Shown piece by piece: positions 12,603 to 24,996 of a DNA stretch of 64,000 bases; the stretch's first letter is position 1; the number at the start of each line of letters is the position of its first letter. A program made the position numbers and the translations under genes. Source of the stretch: Stramonita haemastoma (taxonomy: Eukaryota > Mollusca > Gastropoda > Neogastropoda > Muricidae); NCBI GenBank assembly GCA_030674155.1, contig CM060317.1:89175166-89239165 (forward strand), given 5' to 3'. The notes beneath the pieces are model-generated. The model was not told the DNA's origin and made no database searches. It worked only from the letters and a program-made list of their open reading frames with translations.

Positions 12603-13420
12603 TTATCTTCTATCCATGCACCATCTATCCACTACCTACTACTTTTTTTATCATGTACTCGCTTCTATTCATCATTCATTCAGTATTTAGTCACACGTAT
12701 CATTAATTAAGTTAGTAAGCGGGCATTTGAGTTCAACAAATTTCTGATTTGAATTCTGCTCGAAAAGTGAGGTTTTGCTTTTTCATTAGATAACAAACAG
12801 TGCAGCAGATACCAGTATATTGGACAATACTGGTAAACCAAGGTCCCATGTGTAAGATTTGCTTAGCGCATGTACAGCAGCCATAGGGGTTTGCCCATGC
12901 AGCGATAGGGGTTTGCCCGCAAAAGTCCTGAGAAACAAGCTATTCTCCTACAGAAGCACACTTCCTGAAAGGGGAACAACAAAGGTTGGCTTTGTAGTTA
13001 ATCAACTTGCTTTTTGCTGCAAGCCTGGACTTGACTTTTTCACACAGAAAATCTGCTGTCACAGTACGTGTATAAATGATTAAAGGTAATAAAACACAGG
13101 CACATGTGAGAATGCCCGGGGCATGTCAGTATAAATACCGTCCCCACCTTATAGAAATCCTTTGCTAGAATTTCCTCTTTTCTATCCTTCTCTTTGTTTC
13201 TGCCTTATTCCCCTTCTTCCTGTCACCTCCTTCTTGTCAAGTTTCTGCCTTCTTGGTCACTTTTCTGCCTTTTATTCCAGTAATTTTCAACTGTAACAAG
13301 TCTTCCCCATGCCGAAGTCGTATGTGCTGGGCCTGACTTGTTAGGCGCTTAATGAGAGCTCAACGCATTTTTGCTAACATGACAGACAACAGTGAGATGC
13401 TGCCTAAGTGTTCGAGGAAG
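12603..13420. other. no recognisable feature
   Basis: A short tandem duplication at 12880-12920 (GGGGTTTGCCC twice, about 25 bp apart), otherwise unassigned. Confidence 0.45.
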
Positions 13421-13462
13421 AAGAAGAAGAGGAGGAACAACAACAACAACAACAACAACACT
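13421..13462 (+). repeat. (GAA)n-(CAA)n microsatellite
   Basis: GAA units switch to about 7 CAA units. The same GAA-to-CAA transition recurs at 39.6 and 40.0 kb. Confidence 0.9.
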
Positions 13463-14220
13463 ACAGAGCAGTATCATGAAGACGATGTGCATTCTGTCCA
13501 TAAGTCCTCATATTAATGACGTCTCCTGAGTACAAACTAGGCTAAAAGCTTCTGTTGCCATGCTGCTAATGACCCCTAAATAGATTCAGAACTTTTGTCA
13601 TGGTTGCACACAACCTGATGAAATGATGTCCATTACATTGTAGCTCTGACGTCATCCAATCTGATACGAGCGTTTGAGGACGTTTTATATGGCATAGGCC
13701 TGAAGCTTCGTTTTTTCTCTGTCCCTATCCTGTTTGAATGTCTTCTTCAGAATTTTGAAATTCTCTTGAATCCCATTCTTTAGCTATCACCGCAGCTTTC
13801 CTATTGCCAACAACATTGACAATAATGAAGATATATGTGTCTGAGTCTTGGTTGTAAAATGAAGTAGAAAATGCAAATATGTAGAAAATCCTCATTGAGT
13901 ATTGCTATCAGAGGGTCTGGCAAGCCAGATATGACAAAGTTCCAAAGTGATTTTAATGTATGTAAATACTATGAAAAGTATGAAGTTCACCGTTGATAAG
14001 CCGTTGTTGGAAATATGTTCCATATGAAATGACAAATGACTAGGCAATGAGAAAGTGAGCAGGGCAAGTTAAACTTTTTATTAAGTCGATCAGTCACTAA
14101 TTTGATTGGCGAGGTCGAAGAAAACAGTTATTGATGACAGTTTCTAATTTTGAAAAAGATCGATATATTGACCTGGCATTCACAAGTTTTGAAGTGAAGG
14201 CTTTAGGAGTTTCCTTTTGT
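13463..14220. other. unassigned; block shared with 2.1 kb
   Basis: Contains the partner (13803-13872) of the block at 2134-2210. No gene recognised. Confidence 0.4.
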
Positions 14221-14712
14221 TTGGTTTGGGGTTTTTAGGATAGAGGGGGGAGGAGGGGTATTTCTTTGGGGTTTTTAGATAGATGGGGGGGAGGAGGGTT
14301 TTTTTGGGGTTTTTAGGATAGAGGGAGGGAGGAGGGGTATTTCTTTGGGGTTTTTGGATAAGGGGGGGAGGAGGGTATTTTTGGAGTTTTTAGGATAGAG
14401 GGGGAGGGGGCATTTCTTTGGGTTTAGGATAGAGGGGGAGGAGGGGCATTTCTTTGGGGTTTTTAGGATAGAGGAGGGAGGTGGGTTTCTTTGGGGTTTT
14501 AGGATAGAGGGAGGGAGGAGGGGTATTTCTTTGGGGTTTTTAGGGTAGAGGGAGGGAGGGTATTTCTTTGGGGTTTTAGGATAGAGGGAGGGAGGAGGGG
14601 CATTTCTTTGGGGTTTTTAGGATAGATGGGAGGAGGAGGGGTATTCTTTGGGGTTTTTAGGATAGAGGGAGGGAGGAGGGGTATTTCTTTGGGGTTTTTT
14701 GTTGGTTGGTTG
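14221..14712 (+). repeat. G-rich ~43-bp minisatellite, ~11 copies
   Basis: Units read TTTCTTTGGGGTTTTTAGGA then TAGAGGGAGGGAGGAGGGG with small indels. About eleven copies run from 14222 to 14700. Four or more closely spaced G-runs per unit make plus-strand G-quadruplexes plausible. The Pro-rich minus-strand frame is an artefact. Confidence 0.9.
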
Positions 14713-15500
14713 GTTGGGGTCTTTTTTTTTTGCTTTGGGGAGTAAGGCAGTATATTTTTTTTTAATTTCTTTTCCAATTTTGGATTGATTTACTCACACC
14801 TTAGCCCCTCCCTTATATTTGTTTTACGTCTCTGGGTATGCCTTGTTTGTACTTTGACTTTTTGTCGCTTTGCTCTGTTCTTTTCTGTCGTTTTATTTAT
14901 TTGTTTGTTTTTCTTTCTGCATCTTTATTGTCATTCATGTGAACATTCACAAACGCTTTCCCTTAAGCTCCGGACGCCAAGTCTTGTTGATTTGAATCTC
15001 TTCTATAATCCTTAGGGCTGTGGCTTTTAAGGTCTGCTCGTACTTTCCGCTGACAAACGTTCATGTCACGTATATTCAGTTTGTTTGGTTGTTATTCGTT
15101 CTTTTATGCTTGGGTTTTTTTTTAGTGTTTCTTTTTTTCTTATTGTCTAGTTTTCAGCATTTCTTTGTGTCTTCCTGTAAGCAAAAGGGAACAGCTACAT
15201 AAAATGCTAAAACTTCACAGATTCTACTCTTAAAAAGTATTTATATAACGACAGTGCTCCATAAACGTTAGATAGTCCTAACTAAAAAAAAAGTTCTTTT
15301 GATAGACCTTTTCTGAAAGTAAGCAACCCAGTCATCCAGTCGAACAGAACACAGTATACGAAGAGTAGATAAGTACATAACAAGAAATATTTAAATAATA
15401 AATCAAAGAATAAAGAAAGAAAGAAATGCATGTATGAACAAAAGAACAAATGATATTAGAAAAGCATAACACCTTCTGTTTTTGTTGCTATTTGCGTTTT
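14713..15500. other. T-rich then unassigned
   Basis: T-rich to about 15180, then ordinary AT-rich sequence. No gene or recurring block. Confidence 0.5.
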
Positions 15501-15505
15501 TTTGC

Positions 15506-15541
15506 GTGCGCGCGCGTGTGTGTCTATGTGTGCGCGCGTGT

Positions 15542-15596
<55 letters not shown>
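15506..15596 (+). repeat. (TG)n microsatellite
   Basis: CGCG/TGTG start, then an uninterrupted TG run of about 50 bp. Confidence 0.95.
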
Positions 15597-15597
<1 letters not shown>

Positions 15598-16030
15598 GTT
15601 TTAGTTGTTGTTTTACCTCGTATGTACTTGTTTTTACTCTTTTTGTCTTTTTTTGTTTATTGCTATTTCTTTAGGACAGGTATTCAATAATTCGAAGAAT
15701 ACTTTAACATACATGCATATTACGCCCCACACATGACGTTGTGTGTTATATCATGATGCCATTGTGTATCACGACTTTCAAGCATTTCCACTGTTCCGCC
15801 ATCCAGCTGAATTCCTTATTGATCTGCATCCACTTTCCATCCATCCATCTTCCCCTGATATTTGTTCTGAGTTTTTATCGGCGCTTTGCATCCTCAGCCC
15901 GGGCCTTCACTGTTGTGCTCATGTGGAAAGTTTCCATGTATATTTACCCCCTTCTTCTTCTTCTTTAAAGTGCTTTTCCTCTCACTGTTTACTTCATTCT
16001 TTTTTGTCCTATTTGCTTTCTTTTTCGATT
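15597..16030. other. no recognisable feature
   Basis: T/C-rich unassigned sequence. Confidence 0.5.
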
Positions 16031-16376
16031 GTTGTGGGTTGTTGTTGCTGCTTGTTGTTGTTGTTGTTGGTGTGGTGGTGGTGGTGGTGGTGTGCTGCTG
16101 CTGCTGCTGCGCCCCAGTCTATATGATTGCTTGGTTGAATAGTTGGTTGGTTGGTTGGTTGGTTGGTTGGTTGGTTGGTTGGTTGGTTGGTTGGTTGGTT
16201 GTTGGTTGGTTGGTTGGTTGCTTGGTTGGTTGGTTGCTTGCTTGCTTGTTTGCTAGGTTGGGCTTGCTGCTTGCTTGCTTGGTTGGTTGCTTGTTGCTTG
16301 GTTCTTGTGTTGCTTGGTTGCTTGGTTGCTTGGTATGCTGGTTGCTTGGTTTGCTTGTTGCTAATTGGCTGTGTTA
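16031..16376 (+). repeat. TTG/GGT/GCT then (GGTT)n microsatellites
   Basis: Trinucleotide runs (TTG, GGT, GCT) at 16040-16110 lead to a GGTT array at 16141-16230. This degenerates to GCTT/GGTT mixtures until 16375. Gly/Trp/Leu/Val frames are artefacts. Confidence 0.95.
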
Positions 16377-16795
16377 GCTAGGTGGTTAGTTGCTTGTCGG
16401 TCATTGTGTACGTATAGTGAAGAAGAAATCTCTGTGTGTGTGTGCTGTGTGTGTGTGTGTGTGTTAGTATGTGCAGTTGCCTCAATTCAAGAGTACAGAC
16501 AAATGTCCAGTTTCCCTTGTTTTGCAGTGGTCTTTTCTCGGCTATTGATCCACAAATGCAACCAACAATTGTTCACGTTGAGAGTGCACTTCTTCTGCTT
16601 CCTTCTTTGTCTTCCATCCTTCTCTTATTTTATATCTTTATTTCTTTTCAGCCTATATCTCTTCTTTCCTTATAAACAACATCTTGTGCAGATTATTATT
16701 GGTTGTTAAAAAACATTCTTTAGTTTTACGTGAATAGATCCATTTGCTTTGCTTTCAAGTCCTATCTTCCTTCTTCGTCCAAACATTGTTTTTTT
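16377..16795. other. no recognisable feature
   Basis: A short TG run (16433-16465), otherwise unassigned. Confidence 0.5.
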
Positions 16796-17006
16796 GTACA
16801 TCTTTATTGCTGCTATTGCTGCTGTTGTTGTTTTTGTTACTGTTGTTGATATTGTTGTTGATGATGTTGTTGTTACTGTCCTGTTCTTTTTCTTCCAACA
16901 TACACCACCACACATGCACACATACATACACACACATAAACACACATATACACACACATACACACACGCACTCTCTCACACACACACGCACGCACGCACG
17001 CACGCA

Positions 17007-17061
<55 letters not shown>

Positions 17062-17062
17062 G
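16796..17062 (+). repeat. TTG/CTG then (CA)n microsatellites
   Basis: Degenerate TTG/CTG repeats (16805-16880) precede an imperfect and then perfect CA array (16905-17060). Confidence 0.95.
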
Positions 17063-17790
17063 ATCAACCGACGATGAATCTGACTTTTTTTTAAGATCAA
17101 ATCCACTGCTTACCACCGTATCAGAGCTTTCTGAACTTTTCCATTAGTCCCGTCTGCTCTGCTATTGACTTTTATTTCTCCATCTTTCCTTTACCTGCAG
17201 GACACTTTGCTATACTTCAATCCCACTGGAACCAGGGCAGCTCTCAACAGAGTAGGACATTTTCAGTCTGTGCATGAGAGCTACAAAGCATCAAAGGAAC
17301 CAGCAGCTGTTCGAAGAGATTCAAAATGTAGAAATAAGTAGAAGAAAATTCCGATAGAATGTCCATAGAATCTGAAAACGGCGGCCATTCGAGGAGTTTG
17401 AAATTTTAAAAAAATCAGTAGATTGAAAATGTTAACGCATTGTCCTCAGATTCTGAGTATGTGCAAATGTTACGAAGAGCAAGAAAAAAGAATAAAAAAG
17501 ACAGTGGTTTTTTTTTCATATAGCCACTACTCCATTACTGCAATATCATCAAGTTCTCAAAATGTAGCTTCTTACTGAAAAATTCCAAGCAAAAGGTCTG
17601 AAGTTTCAGAAATAAGAATACTTTGTTTAAATCGCATTAGGAACAGATGTCATCAGTTTTATATTTTTAAAGCAGATTTTATTGTAGAAAGTGTACACAA
17701 GGTTAATGTGCTACTTACAAAGAAGATGTGTTAGCTTCACACATAACGATGGAAATTTCAGTCGTGGACATTGTGTTTTGTGTAAGATCA
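17063..17790. other. no recognisable feature
   Basis: Unassigned AT-rich sequence. Confidence 0.5.
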
Positions 17791-18016
17791 TACTTTTTTT
17801 AAGACTTTTTGTCTTCCATTCATACCGGCATAAATAGCCTACTATCTTTAAAAGGAGATCGATTTTTATCGGATTAAGGGGGAAGTGGAGTCATTCCCTA
17901 TGTAAACTCCATTGGAAACCCCCTTGAAACAGGCGGGTGTATCGGTTGTGACTCGAACCCGGGCCGTTAAATCAGGAGGGCAACCCTCTAACCGCTTAGT
18001 TATTCCCTCACTACCC
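17791..18016 (-). mobile_element. SINE B, strongly diverged copy
   Basis: On the minus strand, a GAACTAAGCGGTTAGAGGGT-like head, the B box GGGTTCGAGTC (17950-17962) and a body block resembling AGTAGGCTATTTATGCCGGT keep the SINE B order. The core between them is largely deleted. Confidence 0.6.
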
Positions 18017-18176
18017 CACCCCCTCTCCTCCTTCCTCCCGAATCTGTGCCTGTTTAAGTGTTAAAAAAACTGTCTGCTTTGTGTGGCGTCATCGGTGATT
18101 GCGCTAACAGGCAGACCTATTTGCGCCACTGTGGACTGATCAGCACTTCAATGTGACTGATTGAACTGCATAAATC

Positions 18177-18312
<136 letters not shown>

Positions 18313-18452
18313 TGTTTTATTGAGGAAATATGGATAAGCCAGAGGCTTCTTTACACCAGGTCCTCATAAAAAAAAACCACCCACACACAAACAAACCAAA
18401 AACAACAAACTACTGGCAACAATCATAAAGAATTATATAACATATAGATATA

Positions 18453-18590
18453 GCAAGAGAGAGAGAGAGAGAGAGGTCAAACTCTTTTATTTCGAGGATA
18501 ATGAATAAGCACTCAGGTACTTTTTTATATGCAGCCCCCGCTCTTATTAGGCATAAGATCAAGATATTAAAAACCCTCAAACTAAATGAC
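18453..18590 (-). mobile_element. SINE B / LINE tail next to (GA)n
   Basis: On the minus strand AAAAAAGTACCTGAGTGCTT and ATTATCCTCGAAATAAAAGA run into GTTTGACC and then TCTC repeats. The end abuts a CT microsatellite in the same orientation as the LINE at 6531. Confidence 0.75.
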
Positions 18591-18604
18591 AATAACAATT
18601 ATAA

Positions 18605-18772
18605 ACCAAGAGAGAGACAGACACAGACACAGACAGGCAAACAAACAGACAGACAAAAAGGCACAAAGACTGAGACAGAGACAGATACAGACAGATAGAC
18701 AAACAGACACACAGAGAGACAGAGATAGGCAGACAGATAGATACAAATAGACATACAGACATACAGACACAT

Positions 18773-18829
<57 letters not shown>

Positions 18830-18878
18830 GACAGAAAAACACAGAGAGAGACAGTCAGAGACAGACAGACAAAGTCAT
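18605..18878 (+). repeat. (GACA)n microsatellite
   Basis: GACA repeats with GATA and GAGA interruptions. Perfect over about 60 bp at 18765-18822. Confidence 0.95.
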
Positions 18879-18887
18879 TTATATCCG

Positions 18888-18970
18888 GTACTTCATTACA
18901 TGAAATTGCCTGGTTTCCCCTGGTGCTAACGTTGTCATTCCTGCCTATAGTGGAAATACAGCCGACAATA
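18888..18970 (+). repeat. Z-type block, 3' portion
   Basis: GGTTTCCCCTGGTGCTAACG then TTGTCATTCCTGCCTATAGT matches the 3' part of the Z blocks, which have CTTTCTCCTGGTGCTAACGC then AGCTATC. Confidence 0.45.
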
Positions 18971-19354
18971 ATTCCACAGTCTGGCTTTTCACACTGCATG
19001 AAAGACTTTCCTTTCCTACCAGCAATATCTTTTCCTCCCTTCCGACCCATTTCATAGGGCAGTATAATTAATTAGCTCCGTCCTTGTGGCCCGGGCCAAA
19101 TGCTTTGTCAGTTATTGATGGAAGTTAAGTGTCAAGGTCTATGATTATCCAAATATTTGATAACTTTGTCAACTATTTTCTCTTGTTTTTTTTCTAAATA
19201 TAAAAAGTTGTACAGTCATAATCCTAACAATGTACACAAAATGAACTCGGGGGTTTAACAATGTGAGATTTTTATCATGCCATCGTTTAACCTTCATTCA
19301 GGTAGCCGCTGTCCAACTTCGGGGATGATGTTTAAGCGCGACACGATTTTGCAT
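18971..19354. other. no recognisable feature
   Basis: Unassigned sequence. Confidence 0.5.
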
Positions 19355-19357
19355 GCA

Positions 19358-19424
19358 TGTTTGTTGTTGCTGTTGTTGTTGCTGTTGTTGTTGCTTTTGT
19401 GTTGCTGTTGTTGTTGTTGTTGTT
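19358..19424 (+). repeat. (TTG)n/(CTG)n microsatellite
   Basis: TTG and CTG triplets over about 65 bp. The Leu-rich and Gln/Asn-rich frames are artefacts. Confidence 0.9.
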
Positions 19425-19630
19425 GTCCGTTCTTCAGGCACAAATGGCCTACACTTCCGAAAGGCAGAATGGGTTTTAACATGAGCATAAGATGTTTTGC
19501 CTGCGTTCGCTCACGGGACCTCGATTTATGGTTTCTGATGTGGGGTAATTTCAGGTCTGTGCTGATGAAAACCCCAGAGCGAAAATTTCCTAGAACGGGT
19601 GCACAGGCGGTGGCTCAAACCTCAAAACTT
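19425..19630 (-). mobile_element. SINE B, 5' portion, no tail
   Basis: On the minus strand, a GAAATTTTCGCTCTGGGGTT linker, then CATAAATCGAGGTCCCGTGA, AGGCAAAACATCTTATGCTC and AAGTGTAGGCCATTTGTGCC. The 3' tail is replaced by the CAA microsatellite (minus sense). It lies immediately upstream of SINE C. Confidence 0.65.
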
Positions 19631-19631
19631 A

Positions 19632-20010
19632 GAACGGGTGGATCAGTGGTCTAGAGGTAACGCGCCTGTCTAAAAAGCGAAAAGTTCGGGTCGGAGTGTG
19701 CTGTGGTTTGAATCATGTTTGGGCCTAAAACTTTTCCCCTATCCATTAGACCATGAGTGGTGTTCTGGGTGCTAGTCTTTCGGATGAGACGATAAACTGA
19801 GTCGCTTGTGTTACACATCGTTACTGAGCGCACGTAAAAGAACTCACGGCAACAAGAGAGTTGTCCCTGGCAAAATTCTGTAGAAAAAGCTTCTCTGATA
19901 GGAAACAAATACAGTTGCAGAGAAAAAAAAATTAAATGGGTAAGCCTGCTCTTGTGGCGACCCGCTCTCCCCGGGAAGAGCAGCCCGAATTTCACGCAGA
20001 TTATTTTTTT
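19632..20010 (+). mobile_element. SINE C, fullest copy
   Basis: A tRNA-like head (GTGGATCAGTGGTCTAGAGG) carries a degenerate B box. Next come CTGGGTGCTAGTCTTTCGGA, GATGAGACGATAAACTGAGT, AACTCACGGCAACAAGAGAG and TTGTCCCTGGCAAAATTCTG, then the tail AGCAGCCCGAATTTCACGCA. The TTCGGATGAGAC core is shared with SINE B. Non-autonomous retroelement. Confidence 0.75.
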
Positions 20011-20338
20011 AAACCCGGGCAGTCGGATCACAAGCTCAAGACTGGAACCACTAGCACTAGGCTATCTATTCCCTGCTCCTTTGCCCATGACTTAAAAGAA
20101 TGGCTGTTCTTTAAAGTCCATGCCACGCGCTTTCAAACTGTGTGCCAGGGTTTCTTTGTTATCAGGAAGTTAGATCATGTTTGTGTTTTTATGACACAAG
20201 CTATTTTAAAAGTGTCCTTGAAAAACACCACTACTGTATGTATCACCAGCAGCCAACTGAACAAGAGAAGAAGAATACCTAAAAGCAAAATACAAGGAAA
20301 GTTAAAAATAAAACTTCGCGATGATTATGGCGTGCAAA
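20011..20338. other. no recognisable feature
   Basis: Unassigned. The open frame that spans it runs into a TG repeat and is not a supported gene. Confidence 0.5.
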
Positions 20339-20561
20339 TGCGTGTTTGTGTATGTGTGTGTCTGTGTATGTGTGTGCATGTATGTGTGTATGTGTGTGTG
20401 CATGCGTGTGTGTGTTTGTGTGTGTGTGTGTGTGTGCATGCATGTGCGTGTGCATGTGAGTATGTGTGTGTGTGCGTGCGTATGTACATACATGTGTGGG
20501 CCCATACATGCAGCGGGCTTGTAAATTTTTATATGTTTGTCTGTCTGTCTTTGTGTGTGTG

Positions 20562-20649
<88 letters not shown>

Positions 20650-20656
20650 CGTACGG
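20339..20656 (+). repeat. TG-type compound microsatellite
   Basis: Imperfect TGTGTATG/TGCATG repeats (20340-20490), a TCTG patch, then long TG runs to 20650. Confidence 0.95.
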
Positions 20657-21030
20657 CAGTGTGCAGCAGCATCCCACATGCAATAACTGCTGTACACCGC
20701 TGTATGACAACAAAAAACATGCAAGGCCACTTCCTGGTTCCTCAAAGCCGTTAACCAGGCCACGTAAGCCATCAGATACAGGAACCACTCTATCCTGACA
20801 GCCAATGGCCGGTCAACTGGACAGCTGGAGTGGCCTGTGACTGGGTCAGATGGGGCTCTGTACAGACTGACTACAGTGTCCGCCGTGAGCAGTGCATCAC
20901 TGAAATAATGGAAAATGGGCTGAGGGCTAGCTTGTCTGCTGCCATCCTGTCAAGCTTTGTTATGAGATGCTAACACAAATTGTACAGTACGGAGAATGTG
21001 GTTTTTTGTTGCTTAGAGATGAGAAAGATA
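20657..21030. other. no recognisable feature
   Basis: GC-average unassigned sequence (20660-20960). No clear exon. Confidence 0.45.
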
Positions 21031-21265
21031 GTGCATATGTATGTGTGTATGTATGTATGTATGTATGTATGTATGTATGATATGTATAGTATGTATGTAT
21101 GTATGTATGTATGTATGTATGTATGTATGTATGTATGTATGTATGTATGTATGTATGTATGTATGTATGTATGATGTGTGTATGCATGTGTGTATATATG
21201 TCTGTGTTTATTTAATTATTTTATTCATTCTTTTATATCGAGTGAGTGTGTGTGTTGTGTCGCGC

Positions 21266-21298
<33 letters not shown>

Positions 21299-21345
21299 TG
21301 TGTGTCTGTGTGTCTGTGTGTCTGTGTGTGTGTGACAGAAACAGA
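21031..21345 (+). repeat. (GTAT)n and (TG)n microsatellites
   Basis: GTAT array of about 130 bp (21040-21175) with one break, then TG/TCTG repeats (21245-21335). Confidence 0.95.
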
Positions 21346-22199
21346 GACAAACAAGAGGTAGAGGGTTCTCCAGTGCATTACAACTAAACGTCTAAAACGG
21401 TCAAACAAAAACAGTGTTCACCACAAACTCTGAACCTGTCCCCCACATGGCTCTCTGTTGACAGTCTTCAATCCCTCCATCCAGGGAATGCTTTGCCCGT
21501 CCTCCTTCCTTGGGGTCCCAGTAGAACAAGTGACCGCAGTGACCAGGCTACTGCATCGTCCAATTACAGTCACACTGCCTCCAGACATAAAGAGGCAATG
21601 AATGACTTCATGGCATTCATCTTGGAGAAAAAATTGCCATCGCAAATACAAGACCAAATCGGATAGAGAATATTGACAGAACGATAGACATGTGGCAAAG
21701 GGCATCAGGGAACAAAAGGCATTTAATATCTCTCGACAAGCTCACTTCATTATAGCGTTGCCATTGAGTTCTAGCCGGAAGACCCTATCAACTGAAATGT
21801 CCATCTCGTCTCTGCAAAACTCTATTTCATCATTGGTGAACCTGGGAGCTACGGTTAAGGAACGAGAATAAAAAGGGGAAAGGTAAAGTTCAAACTGAAA
21901 GAAAATTAATTAGAATTTGGAAAACAAAAGTTAAGTGCATCAAAGTAACCTTTTTTGAACACTTTGCCAAATAAAGATAGAGTCAACCCTATGATTGAAC
22001 GTACCGTTGAAAATTCTGAATATGGCTTTAAACCGATTTGCTTTCGTTGCATTTAACATCATGTTTGAATTCTTATAATTTGCTTGAGCCTTTTTTCAAT
22101 TTACACACAAATGTTTTAATGTCTATCCCAGTATCCATTCTGAATCTTGTAGTTGTAGTGAGCTAGAAAATCTGGCATCTATGCTAACTTTAAAATTAT
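21346..22199. other. no recognisable feature
   Basis: Mostly ordinary sequence. The block at 21420-21620 is comparatively GC-rich, but I see no coding signature on either strand. Confidence 0.45.
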
Positions 22200-22570
22200 A
22201 GTGTGTTTTCTTCAAAACAGGTCCACTTACATTTTTCTTCTAAAATAAAACAATCATACCAATCCCATGATACTGTCATTTACAACATAATCTATGGCAG
22301 TCCACGAATAGAGCAATCTTTCTCAATGACCCAACGGAAGGGCCATCTCATTCTATTTACTCAGCCCATCATTCTTTACAGCGTGCCAGACCAGGTCTGA
22401 AATAGTCTGGACAGGAGCCAGCCTAGCAGCTCATCATGGAGCTATCAATCCGGTCATAACCAACAGCTATTTGATCGGACAGGCTCCGGCCAGAGACGGT
22501 CTATTAACGCTGAGGCATTTTGCCACCACCCACGTCCTGCCTGCCTCCCCTCAGCTGTACTATAATCGAT
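22200..22570 (+). repeat. X block, copy 1
   Basis: Aligns by eye along about 330 bp to 32101-32440. Landmarks are ATGGCAGTCCACGAATAGAG against ATGGCATTCCATCAATAGAT, GGAAGGGCCATCTCATTC against GCAGAAAGGCCACCTCAC, and TTTGATCGGACAGGC against TTTGATTGGACAGGC. A diverged paralogous block, not obviously coding. Confidence 0.75.
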
Positions 22571-23040
22571 TCATGCAAATTACACTTTTTTTCTCGGTTC
22601 TTGGCTAGATTTCTGAGGTTCACCAATGGTGAGATTTTGCGTATGCCATCGTTTGTTTGTTTTTTTTGCCCACCATGAAAATAATATGTTCAAACAAGAT
22701 TGAAAACTTTGATTGATCTTTCCTTTCTTTTGCACTGCAAAGGATCCATGTTGAGGAAAGTGGAATACAATCTAGTTGGTATCTATAAGATACAATCAAT
22801 AAAACATTATCAGGGTTTTTTCAAAGATATACAACTTAGAGACGTGTTATAGCAAACTTGATTGATATTAATCAGATCAATCAATGAAGTTTTCATCTAA
22901 AGACATTTCTTGACAGATGTACGATTTTAACATGTTCGAAAGTATAAAAAAGCGTCAAAAAGCAAAGCAACAACAAAAAATATAGGAAGTCAATTTACCT
23001 CTCAAGAGTCTTTCCATGGTCTCTTCATTTAAAATGTTCG
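22571..23040. other. no recognisable feature
   Basis: AT-rich unassigned sequence. Confidence 0.5.
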
Positions 23041-23183
23041 ATAGATAAGACAGATAGACAGAGAGACAAACAGGTAGATAGATAATCTGATAGACAGACA
23101 GATAAACAGACAGACATAGAGACAGAGAGACAGAGAGACAGAGAGAAAGATAGAAAGATAGAAAGATAGAAAGATAGAAAGAT

Positions 23184-23274
<91 letters not shown>

Positions 23275-23275
23275 C

Positions 23276-23338
<63 letters not shown>

Positions 23339-23355
23339 TAGATAGATAGAGAGAC

Positions 23356-23410
<55 letters not shown>

Positions 23411-23412
23411 GG
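23041..23412 (+). repeat. (GATA)n/(GACA)n microsatellite
   Basis: Blocks of GATA, AGAA-GATA and GACA alternate over about 370 bp. Confidence 0.95.
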
Positions 23413-23517
23413 CAGTTATAACAAGTATGATTTGATTTTTTTTTTATTCTCTCCTTTTGTCATGATTCGTGCTGCTCTTTATCGCTGTCTTCCTCTTTTT
23501 CTTTAGCTGACTGGATT

Positions 23518-23716
<199 letters not shown>

Positions 23717-23989
23717 CTAAATTTTCTGCAAGCATTTTCAGCTGTTTGTTCTAGCATCTGAGAAGGGGGCATTTTCCGTATGTGAAGCCACTTTATATAG
23801 ATATATATATATATAGGCAATTGTGTGCTGGTGGGAATAGATGACAAAATGTATATTCATCGATATCTTTGATGTAGTTTATCCTAACAAAATTTGATCT
23901 CCAAGTATGAATACAAAGGTTTTAAACTCTTTTGCTTGGCCAATCTTTCGAAGCATATTTTTGTTTGTTTGTTTGTTGTTTTTTCTCCT
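23717..23989. other. no recognisable feature
   Basis: Unassigned sequence with a short TA repeat (23797-23815). Confidence 0.5.
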
Positions 23990-24545
23990 CCTTTAACTAT
24001 ATACATGATAACAGTTGCATCCCTTAACAGGAAGTTGAAGCATGCTGCTTTTGAAGGTAATGCTTCACACCATCTCTTCATCATTCGCCATGTACAGGGA
24101 GAATGAAGATGGAAGGCTTCGCTATGTCATGTGTGGTTATTGCCGACTAGGTGCTTAAGTCAGAAACATGATGTAATAATCAGAATCCTTATCCAATAAT
24201 CAGGACCATTATGTAATACCCAGACTCATTACGCAGTAAACATAGCCCAAACGCAGGCAGAGGCAGTCAGCCGAATCACAATGACCAGTGATTAGCTTCT
24301 GTGCACCAGGACTGGCTGGCGTTTAGGGCAGAAAGCCACAGAAGACATCAGAAATCTGCCGGGAATAAATCGGCTATTTGCATCTGATGCATTCTGGTTT
24401 GGATACTGTTGTTGCTTTTTCCCGACATAACCGCTTCCTTGTTTCTGCTATAAAGAATTAATCGGTCATTTGATATCACCAGATTGATTTCATATCAAAG
24501 AAGCAAAATGTTGAGAGATGGGAACACTGAGATGTGGTGTGGGTG

Positions 24546-24596
<51 letters not shown>

Positions 24597-24602
24597 ATGC
24601 AC
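23990..24602 (+). repeat. Y block, copy 1, with (GTGC)n
   Basis: CAGTTGCATCCCTTAACAGG, CAGTAAACATAGCCC, GGCAGTCAGCCGAATCACAA and TGACCAGTGATTAG keep the same order in Y2 (30.7 kb) and Y3 (35.0 kb). It closes with AAAGAAGCAAAATG followed, after about 35 bp, by a (GTGC)n microsatellite (24547-24599). Y2-Y4 have a TG-type microsatellite at this same place. Confidence 0.75.
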
Positions 24603-24980
24603 GTAATTTTAATCAATATTTTCGAAACCTATAGACGAAGACTAGTTTTGTAGAGGAGCATAAAAATGAAAGTGGTACCCGATTTGAAGTGTCTATATTT
24701 AATGTACATTATATCGAAACATTTCACCTGATTAAGCCTGGAAAATAGACACTAATAAACCATCTGCTTTACAGCTTCAGGAATAGACTACCACAGCTTC
24801 CTCTCCAACTATTCCTTCACGCCTCATTTGATTCATTTTTCTTTCAGACGGTGAATCAAAGATGATCAATGAATCTGACCTTCTGTATTGAATTTAATTT
24901 TTGTAAGGCTATGGTTAAGATCAGACTAGCCCCTCCAACTTCAGTCATTGCAAAGTTGAACACGATTTTTTAAAAAGTTA
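24603..24980. other. no recognisable feature
   Basis: AT-rich unassigned sequence before a LINE remnant. Confidence 0.5.
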
Positions 24981-24996
24981 GGAGATCAGCTTCCCA

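Noticed and set aside
20279..20805. His/Thr-rich 160-170-codon minus-strand frames
   Set aside because: Translated CA repeats with imperfections.
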